DNA of 64,000 nt from Acanthochromis polyacanthus (taxonomy: Eukaryota; Chordata; Actinopteri; Pomacentridae): NCBI RefSeq assembly GCF_021347895.1, contig NC_067121.1, forward strand, positions 15,139,962-15,203,961, in the 5' to 3' direction. Below the pieces are notes generated by a model. The model did no database searches, was not told where the DNA came from, and saw only the letters and a list, made by a program, of their open reading frames with translations. Shown piece after piece: positions 52,557 to 63,698 of the stretch (its first letter is position 1; every line of letters begins with the position of its first letter). Both the position numbers and the translations under genes were made by a program.

Positions 52557-52812
52557 GTTTGTGGGCTGTTTGGCTCAGAGGAGACCCAGCAGAGTTTACA
52601 GAGAGAGGAAGAGGAGCAGCAGCCCCAGGAGGAGGAAGAGCAGACTCCAGTTCCCATGACTACCAGGCTGCGTAAGCAGGCTGAGAGACAGCGCGAAAGG
52701 GAGAGAGAGCAGACAATGACGGAAACAATCACTGTTTCTGATGAAGAAGACGTCAGCTCTCCGTCTCAGTGGAACATGGAGCAAGTATTTTCATATGTCA
52801 GCACCCTGCCAG
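52557..52812 (+). CDS. phc-like exon, charged linker and start of SAM domain
   Basis: After the acceptor GGGCTTCACAG the frame reads VCGLFGSEETQQSLQREEEE, then a Glu/Gln/Arg-rich stretch (PVPMTTRLRKQAERQRERER), then SVSDEED-like acidic residues and WNMEQVFSYVSTLPG. The last part is the first helix of the PHC SAM domain (family form W-x-V-E-x-V-x-x-F-I-x-x-L-x-G). It ends CCAG-GTACTA in phase 1. It is in phase with the exon at 38873-39002. The RE-rich stretch is unusual for PHC linkers. Confidence 0.9.
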
Positions 52813-53104
52813 GTACTACTATCACTACTGCTTTAGTACTGCATCTGTCACCTAGGAATGGCAGATATGGCTCCATACTGTGTCAAAAGAAATTCAGTTG
52901 TGAACTTAATTACCCATATTATGAAAAACTGATTTTAATTTGAGATCAATCATAACATGACAAACAAGAACAAAGTGATATTTAGTTTGTATTTTAGACC
53001 AGTTATTTGTCATTTAAAGAACAGTTTTTATGTTCAAAGTGAGTAAAAATGTGACCAAAAAAAACAACTGAAATTGTGTGGAAATTCAGAGGGTTAAGGA
53101 AAAG

Positions 53105-53585
53105 ATGTGAGAGATTGCGATTGGAGTCTCTACCAGTAGAGATTGCGATTGCAACCTCTACCAGTAGAATTGGAGTTTCTACCAGTAGAGATTGCGATCA
53201 CAGTCTCTACTGGTAGAGACTCCAATCGCAATCTCTACTGGTAGAAACTCCAATCCTACCAGTAGAGATTTGTCAGGGCTAAGGTTAGACTTTTAAGGTT
53301 AGGGTCAGGGGTCAGGGCAGGGGTCAGATTTAAAGGTCAGGGTTAGTTAAGGTTAGGGTCAGGGCAGGGGTCAGATTTAAAGTTCCATCTCTACTGGTAG
53401 GATTGGAGTTTCTACTGGTAGAGATTACAATCGCAAACTCTACTGGTAGAGACTCCAATCGCAATCTTTACTGGTAGAAACTCCAATTCTACTGGTAGAG
53501 ACTCCAATCGCAAACTCTACTGGTAGAGAGTCCAATCGCAATCTCTACTGGTAGAAACTCCAACTCTACCAAATCGCAGTCTCTA
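53105..53585. repeat. Array of near-palindromes TCTACTGGTAGA in the last phc intron
   Basis: Cores TACCAGTA or its inverse TACTGGTA start at about 53131, 53159, 53180, 53208, 53236, 53257, then 53392, 53413, 53441, 53469, 53490, 53518, 53546 and a half copy at 53567. The spacing is only 21 or 28 bases. The orientation flips near 53200, giving perfect inverted repeats of about 26 bases (around 53173-53198 and 53225-53250) that can form a hairpin. The gap 53281-53385 holds two copies of a GGTTAGGGTCAGGG-type repeat. Confidence 0.88.
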
Positions 53586-53890
53586 CCCTGACATATATAT
53601 TATACTTAGTCTGACTCGCTGGATGTAGGTCAGGCTAACAAGACCAGGCTCCTATTTAAATTAATAAGGAGAGATCATTTCAACACTCTCAGGGACATAA
53701 AAAACAGTTTGTATAGAATCAATTCTGATTAAAACTGACTAAGAAGTTTGGTAACTTTTGCTAAAAAGGTTTAGAAAGTAATATAAAGACCATAGTATGT
53801 GAGCGACACATAAAAACATTAAAAGAACACAGGCTACACACTCTAGTAGCAGAAACCTTTCAGTGTGTTTCTGTCCTTTCTTCTGTCCAG

Positions 53891-54045
53891 GTGGCTTGGA
53901 TGTAGCCGAGGAGTTTCGCTCCCAGGAAATAGATGGACAGGCTCTGATGCTTCTCACTGAGGATCACCTGGTCAGCACCATGAACCTTAAACTGGGACCT
54001 GCGCTCAAACTCTGTGCCCATATTAACTCTCTGAAAGATGCATAA
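53891..54045 (+). CDS. phc-like terminal exon, SAM domain
   Basis: After TTCTTCTGTCCAG, the exon completes the SAM domain: GLDVAEEFRSQEIDGQALML, then LTEDHLVSTMNLKLGPALKL and CAHINSLKDA, stop TAA at 54043-54045. The EIDGQALxLLxEDHLxxxMxxKLGPALK core is the polymerising SAM of PHC proteins. It is the best conserved part. The domain joins the previous exon with G completing Gly. SAM end-helix and mid-loop surfaces allow head-to-tail polymers with other PHC or SCM proteins. Confidence 0.94.
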
Positions 54046-54596
54046 ACAAGTAACATTCCTGCTGTCTGAGAATGTGTCTGTGTTATCTGGACCAGGACAG
54101 AGGAAAAACAAGGAGACAACACGGAGCACCACTCACCTTTAAGCTCTTTATTTTGTATGTTGCAAAGACAGTTCAGTCACACAGAACTGAAATCATGAAC
54201 TACAGCTCTCCTGAGACCACTGCCAAGATTTTCTGTAAGTGCTAGTGTCCCATACACACCAGAGTTGATTTCAACACAAAGATGAGCAGTTCTTTCTCTC
54301 AACCTGTCTTTATTTAATTGCAGTGATTATAGCAGTGGGCTGCAGTTATCCATTTGTTTCAAAATGTTTTTAAAAATACTTTGTATCACTTATACGCAAA
54401 GAGAAAAACTGACCAGTTTACACTATCACACATATATGGTTGCTGTACACTGTCAAAGTTTACAAAGATGACAGATTATTGCTCATCTTGGAGATGGAAT
54501 TTTATACATTTATCATCAGAAAACGGTCATAATGAACTATGAATGATTTCAAGGTTATTTATTATTAATTATTGTCACAATTAATATACAAATAAA
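54046..54596 (+). other. phc-like 3' UTR with candidate poly(A) signal
   Basis: Sequence after the stop codon has no coding sign. The first AATAAA seen on the + strand is at 54591-54596. Confidence 0.55.
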
Positions 54597-56547
54597 CCCA
54601 TTAAAAAAAACAATATTTTACTTTTGTCTTTACGTAGATAGGATTTTTTAAGTCAGATTCTAAGGGAAATTCAAGTGCATTTCTTTTTTCTATTCTTATC
54701 TTTCACCTTTGATACCTTTAGTATATTTTGCTTATAATACTTTGTCAGATTTAAATCGACCATTATTTTTCTATTGTGCTATTGCTACTGTTATCAAAAT
54801 ATAATCTCTAAATACTAATTCTTTTCAATTCTGCAGCTGCAAACAACAGATTTATGAGACAAACACCCAGATTCTTTTTCATTTTTATGCTCTTTCAATG
54901 CTCCATGTGAGATTCACACTGAAGGCATTTTTTTTTTTAAATATCTCATGTATTTTGTTGAACCACCACCAGAGGGAATCCTTCATACCAATTCTGTTGA
55001 AGGCAACACTGTAATGAGCAGAGTACATTTTGACATCAGAGTAGTATAGCTACACACAGTAACAACACACAGCTTGTTTCAGTGATAACTTTATGTTTAT
55101 TTGTAACAAGCCCAGACACTTAGTTTATACAGTTCTTTCTTACACCAAGAGACAGATTAAAATATATTTTAACATTGCTATAATCATTTAAGTGCAAATG
55201 AGTACATATCTCTACTGAAAAATACTACAGACTCTACAATATGTTTTCTATGCTATACATAGGGAATGTGCTAACTGGATGTGAAACTTATCAATGGAAC
55301 GTTTCAAGTGTGCAGCAATGGTCTGAACGCAAACATCAACAGAGTTACAGTATAAAGAGATTGCTTCCATGCACACTATTTGGTTTTCATGGGCGCTGTG
55401 CAAAAGTTGTTACATTTTAAGACATTGAGCAATATCAGTGAGATAGAAATGATATCGACAGATCAGTGCCCACAGAAGCAATGAGGTCAATCACTTTACA
55501 AGCACTGTAAAGACAAGTTTATACATTCCCAAATCTGTCATTGCTCTACTTTACAAAATCATAAATTAACTTTCTTGCTATTTTCTGGAATGTTTCCTGC
55601 GAAAAACAAACATGTAATTTGATGCTAATTATAGGTCAAATAGTAATCAGATCATCAGACAATACATTTCCAGTCAGTTCCAAATGCTAAGCTAACTTGA
55701 GAGGATAGCAAGGTAGCTAAACAACTCAGTATATATAAAAGAAAAAATTCCAGTCACTTTTTCCAAGTAATCAAAAATTAAAACAAATTCAACAATCTCA
55801 TATGTTTCTCTATTTTACCTGAAATTAGTATTATAATCTAAATTTTTGCATCCAGGAAACATTAAAAAAAACATTATCTGAAAATAACAGACATGTAAAA
55901 TAAATTGTTACTATAAAATGTCCTTTTGTACTGTGCTGAGTTAGTGCTTATTGCATTTTTTATAGTCGACAATCTGTCCACAGATATGAAGGAATTTTAA
56001 TGTCAGCTGAACTCAAATGTAAAATGCATTTAAGCACATGAATAAATTCCCCTGGAATGCCGCGCAAACCCTTATATTAATGGCATATTTTGTGAAACTC
56101 TCACATTACTGGTCAGCAACCTGAGGCAGAAATGAATGAGAGGACATTTATGTCTTTTCAAGCACTAGGAAATTAAGATTTGTTTTTAAAATGATAACCA
56201 GACTAAAGCAAACATAAAAGACACTATCTATCTGCAAAAGAAGCCAACATATTTAGTGATTACAGCTGAATGACAGTACATAGAATTGCTAAAATTCTGA
56301 AATAAATTCTAAAACACAAGAATGAGCCATTTCATGAGGGAATGTCTTCAGCATATGATCTTTCTGCTTCTCACTCCTTCTCCCAAGCGTGACAAAAATA
56401 GCAGAACATTTATTCTGATGGGCAGCAGCAGCATAGCTTATGATGACAACTGACCCACTCAAACTCCACTGTGCATTACACAGGCAGAGAAGACGGGCAG
56501 GTGGATACTTGAGGAATTCAAACGTCATTTTGGGATCTCAGCCCAGC
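54597..56547 (-). other. Intergenic gap and dapk3 3' UTR
   Basis: The dapk3 3' UTR probably extends from 56547 down to about 55080, as AATAAA is present on the minus strand at 55096-55101. The remaining about 500 bases separate the two convergent genes. AT-rich with no elements recognised. Confidence 0.5.
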
Positions 56548-57084
56548 TCAGGGCATGCTGCCAGAGCTAAGGCCGTCCCTCTCCAATGATATTGACTTGA
56601 CCAGCTCCTCCACCCAGTGGACCTCAGAGGCCACCTGCTCAGCCAGAGCCTCGTAGCGGTTTTCCAGGCGCCCAAATTTGCGCTTCAGGATGTTGGCAGC
56701 CTGCATAGTGTGCCGGGCATCCTCCTGGCACTTCTTGCGCTGGGCCTGTGTGCGCTGCAGCTCTTGGCGGATGTGGTTCAAGTCGCTGGAGATGCTCTGG
56801 TTCTCCTCCTTGTACCAACCTTCCTTCTCCTCGTATATCGACAGCAGTGCCGCTACATCCTCCCGGCAAGAGCGCTGATTGCGCTCCAGCTCTTTCAAGC
56901 CTTCCTCTGTGGCTGCGATCTCCTCAAGCACCTGGGAGAAGCGCTCAAAGTTGACGTAGGTGTTGTTGGGAGGCATGCTGGAGTGAGACTTGATGGTGTA
57001 CTCCTTCAGGCGAGTGGTCTTCAGACGACGGCGCTCAGGCTTGTGGTCTCTGTCCTCCTGACGTACGTTACGCCTCTTAATCAC
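56548..57084 (-). CDS. dapk3: Death-associated protein kinase 3 (ZIP kinase), last exon, C-terminal coiled coil
   Basis: DAPK3 is a Ca2+/calmodulin-independent Ser/Thr kinase that phosphorylates myosin light chain and acts in contraction, cell death and transcription control. This exon begins with VIKRRNVRQED after the acceptor TTTTATCCTCTCCAG. It holds the nuclear-localisation/threonine region ERRRLKTTRLKEYTIKSHSS (ZIPK-specific, containing the TRLKEYTIKS autophosphorylation segment), then PPNNTYVNFERFSQVLEEIA and a long coiled coil with the leucine-zipper-like end KRKFGRLENRYEALAEQVAS. The stop is TGA at 56548-56550. DAPK1 and DAPK2 have different tails (ankyrin/death domain or a short tail), so the ortholog is clear. 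Confidence 0.95.
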   Translation of the reverse strand: MIKRRNVRQEDRDHKPERRRLKTTRLKEYTIKSHSSMPPNNTYVNFERFSQVLEEIAATEEGLKELERNQRSCREDVAALLSIYEEKEGWYKEENQSISSDLNHIRQELQRTQAQRKKCQEDARHTMQAANILKRKFGRLENRYEALAEQVASEVHWVEELVKSISLERDGLSSGSMP

Positions 57085-57339
57085 CTGGAGAGGATAAAAT
57101 GTGAAGGTAAGAAAAAAGGATGGTATTTGATGATATACTCTGAACAATGATGACACTTGAGATGATGTCTGAAAATTAAAGATGTGTAGCTTTATTGTAT
57201 AAATCCTTCACAACAATAAACATTTTCTGTCAGGATTCCCAAAATTTGCTTTGTAAAGGAATTGTGATGCACAGCACCTGAATGTTATGCTATATACTGT
57301 ACAAATAAAAAATACAAATTCTGGTTAAAAAAAACCAAC

Positions 57340-57385
57340 CTTAATCCAAGGGTGCTCAAGACTGTCATCGATGTTCATTCTCTTC
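57340..57385 (-). CDS. dapk3: dapk3 exon, kinase C-lobe end
   Basis: A 46-base exon reading KRMNIDDSLEHPWIK, the last helix of the kinase domain before the regulatory region. Acceptor TAATTGTAG, donor GTTGGT. Phases fit both neighbours. Confidence 0.92.
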
Positions 57386-57611
57386 CTACAATTAAACAAA
57401 AGTCCATCAGAAAAAGACCAAGCAGTATTTTCTCTATTTTTATAATAAAAAAAAATATTTATATAGCGTCACGAAAAAGAAAGTGAAGAGGTGCTCTACA
57501 AATATTTTAAAAATTAATTAACATCAGTTTCTCCTCCTTTAAAAGGAATTTTTTTCACCTTCGAAAGATAAAAAAAAAAAAGAAACTGAATGAGGTATGA
57601 AGATATGATTA

Positions 57612-57866
<255 letters not shown>

Positions 57867-57870
57867 TTAC

Positions 57871-57897
57871 AGGATGTATGTGATTACTCCGATGCTC
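57871..57897 (-). CDS. dapk3: dapk3 micro-exon (27 bp)
   Basis: The short exon G-AGC-ATC... encodes SIGVITYIL, bridging W of the previous exon to LSGASP of the next. Acceptor TCTGTAG and donor GTAAGT are both good, and the phases (2 and 2) fit. Confidence 0.9.
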
Positions 57898-57993
57898 CTA
57901 CAGAGAAGAGAAGATGAATGAAAACTGTCAGCCGGGTTTGTATACAGCTTCAGAGGGGGGCAAAAAAAAACCAAAAACATGCTGACATCTTAC

Positions 57994-58042
57994 CACATAT
58001 CCGCCTCCAACCCAAGTGGCTCATAGTTGACTATTTCTGGAG
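57994..58042 (-). CDS. dapk3: dapk3 exon, APE motif
   Basis: 49 bases reading (A)PEIVNYEPLGLEADMW, the kinase APE motif and helix F start. Acceptor GCTTTACAG, donor GTAAGA. Confidence 0.93.
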
Positions 58043-58091
58043 CTGTAAAGCACAGAGGAAAGAACACTATAATTTAAACCAGATGTGATCT

Positions 58092-58980
58092 GAAGCACAT
58101 CAACTTCAACTTTATTGTCATTCAGCAATGTTAAACGAAATGACGTTTCTCACATCCATTCACAGTGCAGAAATAAAAGCAACACTACAAAAAATTGAGA
58201 ATAAATATAAAGCAAAATAAATATATGATCAATTAGAAAATGACTAAACTAAATAATGGGTTTAAGCATACATCAAACACAATCATACTCGCTAGTGGGG
58301 TGATAATGAGTGAGATGAATAAGACTGCAGTTTTGTGTTTGGAGGTAATGGGTGTGTGTGCAGGTCTAGGTGCATTTTGGCTGCAGGGTGTTCAACAGTC
58401 TGACTGTCTGTTGGAAGAAGCTGCTGCAGAACCCTGATGTGTGGATTCTGATGCTGCATAGTCTCTTTCCTTATAGGACGGCAACAAACAGTCCATATGA
58501 GGGGTGGAAGGGGTTCTTAAAGATGGAGTTGGCCCTGTATATTCTGCGTTCCTTGTAGATGTCCTGGACAAGCAAGAGGGAGGCACCAATGATCTTCTCT
58601 GCCATCTTGACCACATGTTGCAGAGATCTGCAACCCACTTCTGTGCAGTTTCCAAACCAGGTGGTGAAACAGCCAGTCAGGACAGTTTCCACAGTGGCCC
58701 TGTAGAAAGTGGTCAGGATGGGAGTTGGAAAGCTGGCTCTAGTCAGTCTCCTCAGGAAGTGCAGCTGAGGTCATCTGTGATGTGCCACCCCAGGAATTTA
58801 GTGCCTTTGACCCTCTCGACTGTGGAGCCATTGATGTTAAGTGGACAGCAGTCAGCCGGTGGCCTCCTGAAGTCGACTACTACCTCTTTAGTTTTGTCCA
58901 CATTCAGAGTCAGGTTGTTGTTGCTGCACCATCTTACCAGGCGTTCCACCCCCGCTCTGCTCTGCACATGACAATCCTGT
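58092..58980 (-). mobile_element. CR1/L2-group LINE 3' fragment in a dapk3 intron
   Basis: On the minus strand the segment has the RT end (VERLVRWCSNNNLTLNVDKT, KEVVVDFRRPP, GTKFLGWHITDDLS), then the C-terminal region (METVLTGCFTTWFGNCTEVG, KMAEKIIGASLL). It finishes with GACAATAAAGTTGAAGTTG near 58092. Several frameshifts are present. It is 5'-truncated as usual for LINEs. Confidence 0.82.
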
Positions 58981-59205
58981 TACAACATTAACTCACAGGT
59001 CTGCATGGACACTTTCTGGTACATCTGACTATGCTATGTAGTGCTATATAGCCAACAGAGGGCCAGGACAGCTGGCTGGTTTGTGATGACAAAATTAAAA
59101 GAGACATGAAAAGAATAACAAATGCCAAATTGGAAGCATTTGCATGTGGTAGACATCCACCACTGTAATACTTTAAGCGAAGTGAATTGAATATTTTGGA
59201 GATCA

Positions 59206-59370
<165 letters not shown>

Positions 59371-59855
59371 CTATACATTAATGCGTGGAAAGACAGAAGG
59401 TTTTGTATTAATGTCCATAACCTATTAATTACTAGTATTTTTTTAATCACTGTATTATTGCAAATAATCAAGTAGGGAAGTTTCATGGAGATATGAAGTT
59501 CAAAATGTTACCCTATTTACTTGCGTTGTCCCTTTATTAAACAATAACCTTTTGGCAAAACAGCAGAGATGCCATATAGCCAATGGCAATTTTCTGGTCT
59601 CTGTATCAACATTGCTAATTATCAGTCATTGACTTTTGTGTACTTTTAACCCCAAAATATATTACAATTATTGCTATTATGTTATTGATGCAAAGACATT
59701 TTGCCTAAAATAACTTGTTTCATTTTCCCCTACATGCAGCAGGGCAGTCTTGTGTGTTGGCTTTGTTTCATGGAAAACATCTCAAAACACAGAAGTGCCA
59801 GATACTTGCAGGATTACATAAACTTCTGCTGACAACTAAACTGAACTTCTCGCTA

Positions 59856-60329
<474 letters not shown>

Positions 60330-60740
60330 TTACCTTATTTCACAGAAAGCTATGCTGCTTCCTGTTTTTCTGACCGTTTGATAAATAAAAATGTTTATTA
60401 TGGTTGACTGAAAGAAACATCAATTCATAAATATAGTTTAAAAACAGATATTTTAAAAAATATTACCAATTCATATCATTTTGGCATTGTCTAAAACAGG
60501 GGCATCAAACATGCGGCCCGCGAGCCAAAAGTGGCCCACCAGAGGGTCCAATCCGGCCTGTGGGATGACTTTGTGTAGTGTAAGTGTAAAAATTATAGAG
60601 AAGACATTAACTGCAAATTACAAAGTTGTAAAACTGTATATTTAAAATAATTTCTAGACCTTGACAAGTTGTTTTGAACATAAAGTAAAATACTAAATTG
60701 TTCATTGTTCTTTCGTCATTTGTGCCTCGTTCTTGTAATA

Positions 60741-61242
60741 CAGGGTGACACAAAAAAACGGGAACTTTTTAACAAACCAATAAAACCAAGAATGATGGAA
60801 GAAAAATATTTTATTCATAGTAATTAAAACATGCCATTTAAGAAACAATGATGGAATTTTCACTTTTTTCAAATTACTTCCTGTAGATGGCGTCCTCCTG
60901 TACGAACGCATTCTTGAAATCTACCTGGGGCTATCTCAAGAGTAAAGTGTACACGACTCAACCAAGAACTCTGGATGAGTTAAAACAGAATTCAGGATGA
61001 AATTCACAGTATCCCAGCTGAGATGTTGCAGCGGTCAATGAGAAATCTCAACAGCAGATTTCAAGAATGCATTCGTACAGGAGGACGCCATCTACAGGAA
61101 GTAATTTTTAAAAAAATGAAAATTCCATCATTGTTTATTAAATGGCATGTTTTAAGGTTTCAATTACTATGAATAAAATATTTTTCTTCCATCACTCTTG
61201 GTTTTATTGGATTGTTAAAAAGTTCCCGTTTGGGTCACCCTG
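60741..61242. mobile_element. Mariner-like element, internally deleted
   Basis: The ends CAGGGTGACACAAAAAAACG and the inverse CCCGTTTGGGTCACCCTG are about 170-bp inverted repeats with TA on both sides (60739-60740 and 61243-61244). Between about 60958 and 61110 there is a remnant of a mariner transposase C-terminus in shifted frames (RTLDELKQN, then AEMLQRSMRNLNSRFQECIR). It is non-autonomous. Confidence 0.85.
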
Positions 61243-61569
61243 TATTTTGTCTTGTTTTTGGTCATTTTTTTCTGACTTTTGTTGTTTGTCTCAAGTTTTT
61301 GTCATTTTGGTTGTCCTTTTTGTCATATTTTTTGTCACATTGTGTTTTGTTTTATGTGTTATTTTTGTCTGACTTTTGTCATTTTCATCAGAAACTAAAA
61401 TACTTCATTGTTCATTTTCAGATATCTGAGACTAAATGTTTTGTTCTTTTGTAGACACTGCGATTAGGATGTTTTAATGTGTAAATGATAAATTAAGGCA
61501 TAAAGTTTTTGAAATTGAACTTATTTTTCTACTCTGACTCTCTTATTTTTTTTACTCTGACTGGTAGTT

Positions 61570-62875
61570 AAAGAGCTCCTCGGTGGCAAGGCGCCAGGTG
61601 TGGACGAGATTCGCCCTGAGATGATGAAGGCTCTGGACACTGTTGGATTGTCTTGGTTGACACGTCTATACAGTGTCGCATGGGCATCGGGTACAGTACC
61701 TGTGGAGTGGCAGACCGGGGTGGTGGTCCCTATTTTCAAAAAGGGGGACCGGAGAGTATGTGCTAACTACCGGGATATCACACTTCTCAGCCTCCCCGGG
61801 AAAGTTTACTCTAGGGTGCTGGAAGGGAGGCTCCGACCGATAGTCGAGGAGCAATGCGGATTCCGTCCCGGTCGTGGAACAGCGAACCAGCTCTTTACCC
61901 TTGCGGAGCTGCTGAGGGGGTCATGGGAGTTTGACCTGCCAGTCTGGTGTTTTTTGGATCTGGAGAAGGCCTATGACTGTGTCCCCCGAGGGGCATTGTG
62001 GGGGGTACTACGGGAGTATGGGGTACCGGACTCGTTGCTACGAGCCGTTCAGTCCCTGTACGACCAAAGTGAGAGCTGTGTCCGCACAGACACGTTTCCA
62101 GTGGGTGTCTTCATGGACAGGATCTCAAGGCACAGTTGTGGTGGGGAGGGTGTCCAGTTAGGGGGCCTCAGGATCGCATCTCTGCTTTTTGCAGATGATG
62201 TGGTTTTGCTAGCATGCTCAGACCGTGACCTACAGCACACACTGGAGCAGTTTGCAACCGAGTGTGAAGCGGCAGGGATGTGAATCAGCACCTCCATGTC
62301 CGAGGCCATGGTTCTCTGCCGGAAACTGGGGGATTGCTCCCTCTGGGTTGGGGGGGTGGGGTTGCTTCCCCAAGCAAAGGAGTTCAAGTATCTCGGGATC
62401 TTGTTCACGAGTGATGGGAAAATGGAGCGAGAGATGGACAGGCGGATTGTTGCGGCGTCAGCAGTAATGCGGGCGTTGTACCGAACCGTTGTGGTGAAGA
62501 GGGAGCTGAGCCGTAAAGCGAAGCTCTCGATTTATCAGTCCATCTACGTTCCAACACTCACCTATGGTCATGAGCTTTGGGTAGTGACCGAAAGAACAAG
62601 ACTGCGGATACAAGCAGCCGAAATGAGCTTCCTCCATAGGGTGGCTGGGCTCAGCCTTAGAGATAGGGTGAGGAGCTCAGACATCCGGAGGGAGCTCGGA
62701 GTAGAGCCGCTGCTCCTTCCTATCGAAAGGAGCCAGTTGAGGTGGTTTGGCCATCTGATTCAGATGCCTCCAGGGAGACTTCCTTTGGAGGTTTTCCGAG
62801 CACGTCCGTCTGGGAGGAGACCCCGGGGTAGACCCAGAACTCGCTGGAGGGATTATATATTTTTCTTAATTTCAG
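61570..62875 (+). pseudogene. LINE reverse-transcriptase fragment (I/RTE-like), with deletion in RT
   Basis: The frame from about 61570 has GGKAPGVDEIRPEMMKALDT, WQTGVVVPIFKKGDRRVCAN, YRDITLLSLPGKVYSRVLEG, EQCGFRPGRGTANQLFTL, motif A CFLDLEKAYDCVPR and motif C SLLFADDVVLLA. Motif B (RQGCPLSP in the family) is missing because of an in-frame deletion after DTFPVGV. A TGA at 62281-62283 interrupts the frame, which then continues (FKYLGILFTSDGKMEREMDR, LTYGHELWVVTER, GRRPRGRPRTRWRDY). It is a dead 5'- and 3'-truncated copy in the hAT element. Clade assignment is uncertain. Confidence 0.8.
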
Positions 62876-63060
62876 GTTGTTCATAATGTTTTGTAAAAAG
62901 ATAATTCTTTAAATGTAAACATTTTCAGAATAGAAAGATTTAGAATTGTGGTTGTTTATAGGTTACTATGCTCTGATTTTACTGTTGTGGTCCACTGGAG
63001 ATCAAATTGGGCTGAATGTGGCCTCTGAACTAAAATAAGTTTGACATTCCTGATCTAAAA

Positions 63061-63625
63061 CCTTCTTGGGCACACCAAAAGTAAACATAATTAAGTTTTT
63101 TTTCCTGCTTCAAGTTATAATAATGAATTCTTGACTAGAGTGCATAAGTTACATCTATACACTGGTCTATGATCACTTGTGATGAGGAGCCATCATTATT
63201 CTGACATGGACTAGCCATTGCTTGCCAACATTTTTGGCTACTGTTCATATCTACAATGGGGCCACAAGTAGTAACGTAATAAAACCAAAGAAAAGCATTT
63301 CTTTCCGAGATTACTTAATTTAAGAGATTTTAATAAGTCTGAATCGGTGCAAATATCAGATAATTCACAATAAGACTGAACAATCTAATCAAATAAATGT
63401 GAATAAAACGGTTTATCATGAATACCTAATTTCTTTTAAACAAGTCAAAAAACTACTTCGGCATTGAGAACATTTCAACTGGTTTCCACAGAGACCAGCT
63501 TGTGACCCTTTGTTTCTTGGTGCATAGGAACAACAACAAAACTTGAGTTTTGATTATATTATAAAAATACTGGAAATATGTTGATGTAGACAGAAAACAA
63601 GTGAAATACTCTCTACACACAAGCA
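63061..63625 (-). other. dapk3 first-intron sequence, nothing recognised
   Basis: AT-rich intron DNA without exon or element signals. Confidence 0.5.
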
Positions 63626-63698
63626 TAGGGGTGTCAAACTCATTTTAGCTCAGGGGCCACATTCAGCACAATTTGATCTCCAATGGGTCGGACCAGTA
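63626..63698 (-). mobile_element. Second copy of the hAT-like family, interrupted
   Basis: AGGGGTGTCAAACTCATTTT, then GGGGCCACATTCAGC and AATTTGATCTCCAATGGG, match the inverse of the right end of the element at 60497-63052. It breaks off at GACCAGTAG where another element begins. Confidence 0.65.

Larger units (their letters stand above)
60497..63052. mobile_element. hAT-like non-autonomous element with two nested insertions
   Basis: It starts CAGGGGCATCAAACATGCGG and ends TTTGACATTCCTG. The 8-base flanks are GTCTAAAA (60489-60496) and ATCTAAAA (63053-63060), one mismatch. It has no ORF of its own. A mariner (60741-61242) and a LINE fragment (about 61555-62875) sit inside. A second copy of this family starts near 63626. 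Confidence 0.75.

Noticed and set aside
52511..52784. Minus-strand Leu/Ser-rich frames
   Set aside because: Antisense of the Glu/Gln/Arg-rich phc exon at 52557-52812.
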